This document shows, piece after piece, positions 55,501-64,000 of a stretch of DNA of 64,000 nt. The stretch is from Macrostomum hystrix (Eukaryota; Platyhelminthes; Macrostomidae). Location: contig CATNEN010000003.1 of the NCBI GenBank assembly GCA_950097015.1, positions 930,001 through 994,000 of the forward strand, read 5' to 3'. Both the position numbers and the translations under genes were made by a program. Under the pieces are notes generated by a model that ran no database searches, was not told where the DNA came from, and saw nothing but the letters and a program-made list of their open reading frames with translations. How positions within the stretch are numbered: position 1 is the stretch's first letter; each line of letters starts with the position of its first letter.

Positions 55501-57411
55501 GTCGAACAGTCTCAGCGGCTAGTTTGTCCAGCAGATTAGCAAGTTCACCAGCTCGATCGTCTAACAAATCGATAGTATTGGTAATTGAGCTAGTATCGGA
55601 GTTACTGGCACAGCTCCTAGCTGATACGCCTGTGGCAGCGTTGATCATGGCCACATTTGAACGACGACTCAGGTGAGACCGAATCGAGCTGGCTAGGTCA
55701 TTGAGCAGCGCAGGGTAGCTCGCGCTGCGCCGATGCCTGCCGCTTGGCGCCGCTTCCGCCGTGGTCGACCGTCGCGGCTGCTGCTGCTGCAGCGGCGGCT
55801 GCGGCGTAGGCGCAGCCGGGGACAACGATGACATCAGTGGCGGCGGCAGTCGAGTTGGCGACGGTGGAGTTGGTGGCGGCGGTGGCAGAGTGGGAGGCGG
55901 CTGAACACGTTCGGGGCTGGGTGTCTTGGCTCGACGCAGCTGCTTTTTCTTCTTTGCAGACTAAAAATGCGATGCAAACACTATGTGAAATGCAACTGTG
56001 GTGCCATGCTACCTTCTGATTTCTGAACCCTCTCAAAGCAAGCATTAGTCCATGTGTCATCTAGAAGTATAAGCTAACCCGTAATCCATGTGTCATCTAG
56101 AAGCATAAGCTAACCCGTAATCCATGTGTCATCTAGAAGTATAAGCTAACCCGTAATCCATGTGTCATCTAGAAGCATAAGCTAACCCGTAATCCATGTG
56201 TCATCTAGAAGCATAAGCTAACCCGTAATCCATGTGTCATCTAGAAGTATAAGCTAACCCGTAATCCATGTGTCATCTAGAAGCATAAGCTAACCCGTAA
56301 TCCATGTGTCATCTAGAAGTATAAGCTAACCCGTAATCCATGTGTCATCTAGAAGTATAAGCGAATCCCTAATCCCTGTGTTATCTAGAAGTATAAGCTA
56401 ATCCCTAATCCCTGTGTCATCTAGAAGTATAAGCTAATCCCTAATCCCTGTGTTATCTAGAAGTATAAGCTAATCCCTAATCCCTGTGTCATCTAGAAGT
56501 ATAAGCTAATCCCTAATCCCTGTGTCATCTAGAAGTATAAGCTAATCCCTAATCCCTGTGTTATCTAGAAGTATAAGCTAATCCCTATGTCATCTAGAAG
56601 TATAAGCTAATCCCTAATCCCTGTGTTATCTAGAAGTATAAGCTAATCCCTAATCCCTGTGTCATCTAGAAGTATAAGTTAATCCCTAATCCCTGTGTTA
56701 TCTAGAAGTATACGCTAATCTCTAATCCCTGTGTCATAGAAGTCTCGGCTGATCCCTAATCAATTGTGTCTTCTTGAAGTACAAGCTAATCCTAAATCCC
56801 TGTGTCTTCTGCATCTCTTATCTAATCTAATCTAATATCTTATTCTTACTGTCAGGCTCACCTTGTTATCTTTCTTGGACACTGCGGACACAGTTGCGGG
56901 CACAGCAGTCGCATTGCTGTTGCCATTCCGAAGCATCAGCGGCTGTCTCTGCGGCCTAACAGCCGAGCAGTCGCCAGACTGATCTCTAGCCTTTTTATCC
57001 AATAGAAAATCGCGAAATCGAGCCAGATGAGGCACTGTCGAGTGCTGCAACAATTGCAACAGGTCGGACACTGTCGCCTCACTGTACAGTCGGTCCTCAT
57101 TCAATGATCCAGCTGGTGGAAGAAACCTACTGGTTGGACTGTCATGCTGCTGCTGCTGCTGCTGCTGTTGTCTGCGATTAGTCCGAGGCCGAGCACAACT
57201 GGCAGCGAGGCTGCCGGCAATGTCCAGGCCGCGGCGATGAGACGGCGATGCGGTGGCGTCAGAGGAAAGCTTAAAAAAATTGTGCATTAATGTTATCAGA
57301 ATTAATAAAATCAATAGTTACTGTTATTTCAAACCTAGTGAAAGAAATTTACGAACTTACATTGGGTATGGATTCATCAAATGGTGAAATATCGCACATT
57401 TTACTGGACAT
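52566..57411 (-). CDS. Orphan coiled-coil protein, five exons
   Basis: Exons 57411-57361, 57269-56862, 55960-55331, 54516-54317 and 52848-52566 sum to 1572 nt (523 residues) with matching phases and canonical GT/AG ends. It starts MSSKMCDISPFDESIPN. Exon 2 has a polyglutamine run and a helical block (SEATVSDLLQLLQHS). Exon 3 has a basic then Pro-rich region (AKKKKQLRRAK; LPPPPPTPP), a Ser/Arg segment (RHRRSASYPALLNDLASSI) and a coiled coil (ELANLLDKLAAETVRLNAER), then polyQ. Exon 4 is strong coiled coil (YLNYELNQLSERLEQSEFDR; FEERLREMEAEAAQREAERK). Exon 5 is helical with several Cys (YYECKYRADNCEF). There is no signal peptide or membrane segment; a cytoplasmic or centrosomal scaffold is plausible from composition only. 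I do not recognise the family. The last three introns are filled by minisatellites of 36, 21 and 21 bp. Confidence 0.75.
52875..54005. repeat. 21-bp minisatellite, last intron of coiled-coil gene
   Basis: About 53 copies of GGATTGAGAAATCCGAATCA T, with variants CCCAATCATA and CTAAATCATG in runs. Open on both strands because 21 is a multiple of three. Confidence 0.97.
54840..55315. repeat. 21-bp minisatellite, intron 3 of coiled-coil gene
   Basis: About 22 copies of AATCCCAATCGGGAATTCAA T. A six-to-seven-unit block with the CTAATAATCC variant is duplicated. It ends about 15 bp from the exon 3 donor at 55330. Confidence 0.96.
56050..56810. repeat. 36-bp minisatellite, intron 2 of coiled-coil gene
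   Basis: About 20 copies with TGTGTCATCTAGAAGTATAA GC. The left half has ACCCGTAATCCATG and the right half ATCCCTAATCCCTG: two subfamilies in separate blocks, with decay at the right end. Confidence 0.95.
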
Positions 57412-57842
57412 GGAAATTGCTGAAAATATTGTTTCAGGATGCTGATTATTAAAAGCACAGTGTTACAAGCAACAGTCATTTGAGGTGTAATATTATAATT
57501 TAAAATGCAATATATAATTTATTGATAATATTTCTTTTCCATTCTGGACATTGACATCTATTAAACGCACTGAATGTGTATGAACATGGTGGCTGGTTTT
57601 TATAATGTGTTTGGTATAGCTGGTTTAAAAACAGAACTTTTAGTCATTAGTCACAAATATTTGGCAATGTATATAAGTGCTTAATTGTATTGGACAAGAT
57701 TGACTGGTTCTGCAGTGTATGCCAAGCCACACCCACAGACCAGTCTGCTGTCAAGCACTATAGCTACAGCTGAGCCTGTTAGCAAACATATCAAAGTAGT
57801 TCAAGTAAATGGTCTCTTGGCAGAGTTGTAAATACTTGTACT

Positions 57843-58745
57843 CAGTGTTGGGCACAGGTCCGATACTCCAATACTCTGATAGTATCACCAATACCATTTG
57901 AGTATAGGAGTATCGGACCTCAATACCTTTTTTCTCTGTATTGGACCATGGTATCGCGCGATACATTTTCTCAAGTCCAATAATCCAATACATTTAATCG
58001 AATTTAATACATTTACAGTAATACATTTTTGCTTTTTTTGACTAAAAAGCCTAGAAAGGGTTAACAAAAGTACAAAAAATGTTACTTACGTAATTTAATA
58101 CTAGCACTTAATTTTGATCAATTAAATATTGATTGATTGACCAATTTTGATCAATAAATTTAAGTTTTTGTTAACTACATTAAGTTACTTTCAATTATAT
58201 ATTTTTCTTAATCTGAAGTTGTATTAGAAGAACATTGTTATTTAAAATTTAACTAGTGAGTTAGCTATTGGCCTATTGTACTACTGGCAACTATCAACTA
58301 TGCCAGGCCGACGCCATGGCAATTGTCAAGCAGGCCCCAGGGGCAGCTAATAACAGCCATAGGTCTAGTTCTACTGATGATGTCATTTATGTCAATGGTG
58401 TTGCTTCTGTGACTACTTCCACCACTAGCACTCAAATGTCATAAATATAATGACAACTTAAAACAATATTTTGCACATTTAATCTTATTCTCTTGTCAGC
58501 CATGTCTCACTAGAGTCTTTAGTGTCTACAAATGAAGTTACTATGAGCTTTTTCTTCAATTTTAGGCTTCAAAGATGCAGAAAACAAGAAAAAAATGATG
58601 TATTGGACTAAGTATTGGATTAAAGTATCAAGAGATACTCAAATTTTGGTACTGGACCAACAAATATCTCCAATACCTTTTAGAGTATCAGTATCTGAAT
58701 ATTGCTTTAAAGCTATAATTTTTTTAAGTATTGTGCTAAACACTG
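57843..58745. mobile_element. hAT-like non-autonomous element, ~900 bp
   Basis: The left end CAGTGTTGGGCAC and right end GTGCTAAACACTG form imperfect inverted repeats of the same style as the 190-bp hAT MITE. Flanking octamers CTTGTACT and CACGTACT agree at six of eight positions. The subterminal regions carry many GTATC/GATAC-type inverted motifs. No transposase frame. Confidence 0.6.
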
Positions 58746-59279
58746 CACGTACTATGGATGTAGCAAAGCAATATGCAAATTACGATATCTATACAAGTCT
58801 ATATTTAGCAAGTTTAATTGCTTCAAAATTTAGGTCAAGGACTGGCATTGTTAATTAAAGCAGAGCTTGCTAAGAGGCCATACTAACAACTAAAATTGTA
58901 GCTACACAACATATTATCTACAATCAGGAGACCCAACTAGTACCATTAGTTAAAAATACAAACTGCTCAAACATAACAAGAGCTAAGGAATAAACACAGT
59001 GTGCTACAATCATTTGTTTATCATATGCACATGATAAATGAGGATAGTCATTGCCAAAGACCATGTTTATGTCTTTAACTAATATATATAAAAAGTCATT
59101 TGAGTTAGGTCAATTGCTTGTTTGAGCAATTGACAAAGGTTTATATATTTGCCTCTCACAACAAGGTCGCTGAGCTTGATTTTAAATTATGTAATAAGGC
59201 CACATGATTTCTGCAGCAACAGTGAAGTCTTAGAAACTAGTGCTGTTGTGCAAAATGCCCCTAGGCCTAAGAGCCTGGA

Positions 59280-59495
59280 CATGGTGAAAGTATATACTGG
59301 TACAATGATGATGAGAAAGTCAGGACAGATTTAAAAACCTCTATGTGAGCATGTGGATGTGCCTACATGGCTAGGCCTACACCCAATAGCCATAGGCCTA
59401 TGTGCGTGGGTGTATATGCTTAGTAATCAATGATATTAGCAGAACTGCCTACTATCAATATAGTGTCACTAGATAGGCCTAATGTCACTGTGCCA
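59280..59495 (+). mobile_element. Possible decayed SINE family B tail
   Basis: GATGAGAAAGTCAGGACAGA, then GTGTCACTAGATAG and CACTGTGCC, follow the order of the family B 3' part. Identity is low and the head is absent. Confidence 0.35.
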
Positions 59496-61484
59496 TTGCC
59501 AATAGCCCTTAAAGAAAAAAAAACCCTATCTTGGTCCCACTGTAGTCCATTTCAGTCCTATTGCAGTCCATTGTGGTCTATTTGGGTGCTTATAAGGTCA
59601 TGGATGGTTGCAAATATAAAGTAATAAATATCAAATAATTATTTTTTTATCTTGTTTGCTAAGCTAACATCTATGAGGACTATATTAGGCCTAGGCCTAT
59701 GTATTACTAATTACACAGATTTAATACAGTGCAGTGTGTTTTTGTTTTGTTTTATGTTACATGGACTAGAAACATAGTTGATCTCACTTTGGTGTCACAT
59801 TGCATGTGTAGGGGGCCTAATGTGGATTCACTAGGCCTATCATGCACTTTCTAAGATACACCTGCACTTAGTCTATCTATAGGTCTATAGGCCTAGCCTA
59901 AAAATGGCCTTTAAAATGTTTTAAATGATGATGTAGCTTAATTTATTTGCTTAAAGGCGATTACTGCTATGTATGCAGAGGCCTAGCTAGTGTTGCTAGG
60001 CCTATTCTGTATTTGTAATAGTCATTGAAATTACTTTCAATATTATATTCAAATACCTCTAAAACGACCTTCGTAGAACGTTAACAATAAGAAATACAAC
60101 AACATTGTGAGAGTAAAAGTTAGAATAATAATTAGCACTAGAACAAATTTGGTGGCATTCAGTAGAATATTAAATATTATAAAATAACCCTAGCAGGCTA
60201 GCACACATGCATGACATGGAGGCATGCACCATTAGCCTGTGTTTGTGTGTAAATGACGACATTAAATTTAAGTATTAAATTAGCAGTAATTAAATTGCGC
60301 AGACAAAAAATCTGTTTAGGCCTAGCCAATTAGGCCCCTATAGCTCGATGTATTTCCAGAATTGGAACTACAGTTTTAAAATATTAGAAAGCAGTTTTTA
60401 ATTTAAGTTCGTGCGAAATTTTAACGAATATTTTTACGGAGAGCTAAAGACAAGTTTGCTAAAGATATGTCTTCTGCTCGTGTTTCTTACTTAACCAGAA
60501 GAAACACTAATTGATCTTTGAGTAGGTTTTCCAAATCATTCGTCGATTTTTAATAGTAAATAATAATTTCTAAATGATAAAAACTTTTCAACTGATAAAT
60601 ACTGACTTGAAATTATAATCGAGAGGGCAGAGGAGTTTCACGAACTGGCCTGACCAACGCCAAACGCACTTTTCTTTTGCAAAATCACTAGAAAAAATGT
60701 GTCATTGCAGCACGTTATCCGCGAGTGTGGCCGCTAGTACGCGTATATATGAGGCAATCTGTGGCTGGGCATGCCCAATGCTTGGCGTGCGCTGGTCAGC
60801 GCTAGCTGCTCGAAATGAGGGCATTGCATTTTGGTGGGTTCTTATGATGATCTTCTACCGATCCTGATCGAGGGTCTTAAACAAGGTCTAGCTGTCTCCA
60901 AAGACCACTAGGATTAGCTAGTCTACCCCTAGTGGTCCTTGGCTGTGTCACGATAGTGTATATACACTTGACTATTCTTAAAATTAACGTGGTTCGAATT
61001 GTAAAATTCATACTACTAGTACGAGTATTAGTGTCATAAAAATTGATTGGATATGCACTGATCTTCTTCCTGATCTGCTAAAGAGTCTTCTCTCGGATCG
61101 TTGCATCAGCTGCCCGCAGGTTCTTGTGACGCTTTGAATTAAAATGAGTGAGCTGGGAAAAGAGAGTCGATTATTCGATTTTATTAATGACTCGATCCGT
61201 TAGCTCCAAACTTTTTCTGATATAAGAAAAATAGGTTAGTGGCAAGTTTTGCTAACCCAGTGCAGTCAATGCCAATTAAGTAGTTTATATTGTACTTTGG
61301 AATTGTAGTCTATAGTTTCAGTGAATTCATGAATCAAAGGCAGCTGTTTATCGATAGAGATAAAAATCGAGGATTATCAGAGTGGGGAAATCACACAAAT
61401 CACGCGCTGACCCAACCTTGATCCAGCTGAGCGATATGTACAACAAGACTCTTCTCTGATTGGCCCGACAACAGAACTCCCTCC

Positions 61485-61675
61485 CTCCTCACTCCGTCTC
61501 CCTCTCTACCTCCGTCTCCCTCTCTACCTCCTTCTCCCTCTCTACCTCCGTCTCCCTCTCTAACTCCGTCTCCCTCTCTACCTCCGTCTCCCTCTCTACC
61601 TCCATCTCCCTCTCTACCTCCATCTCCCTCTCTACCTCCATCCTCACCTCCATCTCCCTCTCACCTCCGTCTCTT
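61485..61675. repeat. 18-bp polypyrimidine minisatellite
   Basis: About 10 copies of TCTCCCTCTCTACCTCCG with small changes. Pure pyrimidine except for single A and G positions. Confidence 0.92.
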
Positions 61676-61713
61676 TGACTCTTTGACAGACAACAACTAC
61701 ATACACCCGCGTC

Positions 61714-61727
61714 GTTGTCTAGGCAAC
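61714..61727. promoter_or_regulatory. X-box-like RFX site
   Basis: GTTGTCTAGGCAAC is a near-perfect inverted repeat of the RFX half-site. No adjacent coding exon was recognised, so its target is unknown. Confidence 0.3.
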
Positions 61728-62149
61728 AGTTCTGCATGGGCGACTTAAGTCGGCACTGTATATTTCTGCAGTAGCAATTAACTACACAATTAGGACACTA
61801 TATTCTATGCATAATTTTTTTGCTGTTCCACTCACAGAATCTTGCAAGATTCAAGACAGAATTCAGCTATAATTGGCGGCTTTAAAAAAGGCTTCGATTT
61901 TTTGTTTCAGATAGCTTTTAGTTTTAGAAAGCACGCTATGCATAAAAACTGCACTTTTTTAATCCGGTAGTTACTAAGGATGCAGACGCATGTAAAACTA
62001 AAATGTAACGACGCATTTGTGAATACGGCTCGGGGTTCATGAAAATGTTTCTTCATGTATGTAAAACCTGACTTCAGTATGTTCTGTAGATTACAAGACA
62101 TCGCTTACTGCATGAGTACAGTGAATACAACAAAAAGTTGTCAGATGGT

Positions 62150-63140
62150 AATTGTCAAAGCGCGCAATTGCAGAGTTCGCATTGTTGTCGGTTCACGAGG
62201 GTCGAAGATGCCGGCGTCCGACAGAAGCAGGTCGACGTAGCGCACGACACGCCGCCGCGCTCCCCATTAGGGAAGCAGAGCAGCACATCTTGCAGGGGCT
62301 CTGGGCAGCGCTTCTTGAATGACGCTGCGTGCGCGGCGTCCAGCTGCCACTTCTAAGAGCCGGTCACGTGTGGGCGTTGCGTGGTCTCCATCACGGCTTG
62401 TTACAACCGTCCCCTCAGCCAGTCTGGAAGCGCGGAGCACTGCAGGACTGTTCGCAGGGAGCGGAAAGCTTCCAGGTCAGTGCTCTGCGCCGTGCGATGT
62501 CGTCCTACATGCTTGGAACCAGGCCGGCCTAGGTAGACAAACACCGTGCAGTGAGGCAGCAGCGCCAACCTGCCCCGCTCGAGTCACGCCAGCGGATCTC
62601 AGCCGGTAGGTCCGTCGGCACCTTCAGCACCATCGTTTTCTGGGCGTTCACACACAGCTCGATCACAGCTGCCGCGGCCATTCAGCTTGTCCAGCAGGCG
62701 TCGGGCTCCTTCAGCAGAGCTTGACAGCGACACCTGGTAATCCGCGTACGCCAGCAGTACGGAGAGTCGCTTCTCGGGGATGTCGCATGCTCGTTCTGTG
62801 GCTGATCAGAAAGCCAATATGCATCGGAGTCATCAGGACGACTGACGCGCAGACAGTCCGTCTGGAGTTATAACTGCCGCCCTGCACGGTCTCCTGGTCC
62901 AGGGCCATCACAGCCCCTGCTGCTCTGGCACGTGGTATTCGCGAAGAGTGGTCGCAATGACTCGCCTCGGCACTGAATCAAACGCCTTCAAGAAATATAC
63001 GAAGATGCAGACGACGATCCATTGGTGGAAGCGAGCCTGTTCTAAGATGCGGCGCGACGCGAGAATTTGTGTTATTGTACCCCTGCACGGCCGGACACAG
63101 TTCCACTCTCGACGAAGGAAAGGGTCCAGCACTGGCTGCA
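62150..63140 (-). mobile_element. Second decayed LINE copy of the same family
   Basis: Minus-strand fragments in several frames: RGTITQILASRRILEQAR and VYFLKAFDSVPRRV (63132-62908), then EKRLSVLLAYADYQVSL and VIELCVNAQKTMVL (about 62790-62620). These are the same blocks as the element at 45436-46740, and the catalytic box is YADY instead of YADD. Many frameshifts and stops show it is older. The boundaries are approximate; recognisable sequence fades near 62150. Confidence 0.75.
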
Positions 63141-63392
63141 GCCATATTCATTATAGTGAATGCAAGACTTCTCAGTTGCGAATGTCCGTGCAAGTTTTCC
63201 ATGCATCAATTTTATTACTTGTTCACTCATGATTAGGTCGCTTCTTTCTCAGAAAAGTGCAGAAGTTAACGTCTGTGAGCTAATTAAACTATACTAAACG
63301 TATTTGAATTCTAGTGTACTACTACTCTTCATGATTCTTAGTCAGTTTCCAACACCCTTAGTTATTCAAAGCAGGCTATAACATTCAAAATG

Positions 63393-63844
63393 TCACTCAA
63401 CCAGAATCATCATCCGGATGCTTTTGAGTGAGATAAAATAATTGTCGATCGTGTGCCAGACGATGTACTGGTGACTGTTGATCTCGCTGTTGACAAACAG
63501 TCCGTTTGGATTAGCATGGAAACAAGCTCTGTACCACCAGCCAGAGCTACTCCCATAGTTGATGGAGCAGGAGCCTGCCAATTGGTCATTGTCCCGGTCC
63601 AGGGTGGAGAACATCATTCCCAGACTGCGCTCTGCCAGGGCGTCTCCAGAAATGTTTGACCTCTCGATGGCATAGCGGCTATAGTTCAGCACATAGTTAC
63701 TAGCCGGGTTGCCCACCTTGAAGCCATCGTACTCGCAGTGGTACTCAGATCCATTCCATTTGGTCATCTCAAAGCGAACGACAGCACCTGCGCCGTTGTT
63801 TCCCGAGTTTCCCGAGGACGTGAGGGTGTGCAGCACTTTGAGGC
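63393..63844 (-). CDS. Fibrinogen-related (FReD) protein, C-terminal exon; upstream exons beyond window
   Basis: An acceptor TTCGCTGCAG at 63845 opens a 150-codon exon ending TGA at 63393-63395. Fibrinogen C-terminal domain features appear in order: GLKVLHTLTS; VVRFEMTKWNGSEYHCEYDG; FKVGNPASNYVLNYSRY; SGDAL; GMMFSTLDRDNDQ, which includes the calcium-site acidic residues; SGWWYRACFHANPNGLF; and a final ISLKSIRMMI. Four of the family's cysteines are visible. These proteins are secreted lectin-like or adhesive molecules with disulfide-bonded globular domains. The N-terminal part of the domain and any signal peptide would lie on exons to the right of 64000. There is no frame damage. Confidence 0.9.
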
Positions 63845-64000
63845 CTGCAGCGAACAAGTTTAAAAATTTTTTAGAACTACTTGAACAACGACTTGCATGC
63901 AGATTGAAGACAACTTAAATTCAATAAGTTAAGAGATAAAAACGGTATTTTTAACGCTTTAACCCTATCAAACCCGAAGGTACGCATAGCTTCATGGCTC

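Larger units (their letters stand above)
58746..62149. other. AT-rich spacer
   Basis: It holds a possible decayed SINE, many AGGCCTA palindromes (59270-60330), a TATA-like CGTATATATGAGG at about 60739, a hairpin (GACCACTAGG / CCTAGTGGTC, 60902-60938) and the 18-bp array. No exon is supported. Confidence 0.5.

Overview
The window is invertebrate animal nuclear DNA. Spliced genes have GT-AG introns. RGS12, PASK and type I PIP5K homologues, a fibrinogen-related domain and a replication-dependent histone gene place it in Metazoa. A free-living flatworm or another lophotrochozoan fits best, given short AG-bounded exons, many polyglutamine tracts and intense minisatellite load. That lineage call is inference; nothing in the sequence proves it.

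Layout. 1-9031 (minus): a multi-exon RGS12-like G-protein regulator (PDZ, PTB, RGS, Ras-binding-like, GoLoco), cut by the left edge. 10934-16817 (minus): a complete seven-exon PAS-domain kinase (PASK). 16818-25246: an AT-rich gene desert carrying at least four inverted-repeat (MITE/foldback) elements, three with visible target-site duplications. 25247-27020 (plus): TAF8, two exons. 27400-29345: about 63 copies of a 30-bp minisatellite. 29477-32110 (plus): a three-exon gene with an EHNHPL zinc-finger-like segment, an AT-hook and a coiled coil. 33851-34111 and 36041-37675 (plus): two tandem paralogues sharing an REPGVRT...SFING module, each with a piggyBac-type MITE just upstream. 39285-41517: two more arrays, then a small coiled-coil ORF. 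42290-43640: LINE and SINE debris. 45073-48386 (plus): a three-exon type I PIP5K whose first intron holds a dead antisense LINE. 49467-49853 (plus): histone H2A with CCAAT and TATA boxes and a 3' stem-loop. 52566-57411 (minus): a five-exon orphan coiled-coil protein. 57843-63140: hAT-like and LINE debris. 63393-63844 (minus): the last exon of a fibrinogen-related protein whose upstream exons lie beyond the right edge.

I do not see a gene cluster in which the genes act together. RGS12 (Galpha-i signalling), PIP5K (PI4,5P2 synthesis) and PASK (metabolic sensing) are signalling genes; TAF8 and H2A are basal transcription and chromatin genes. They appear to be ordinary neighbours.

The most striking structure is in the introns. 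Most introns are inflated by their own minisatellite (units of 12, 20, 21, 23, 25, 30, 31, 35, 36, 40 or 50 bp), each with a different unit and copies that are very alike. Many of these arrays are open on both strands and mimic long ORFs. Splice junctions were read by eye and checked for frame: PASK, TAF8, PIP5K, the zinc-finger gene and the coiled-coil gene each close to an exact multiple of three.
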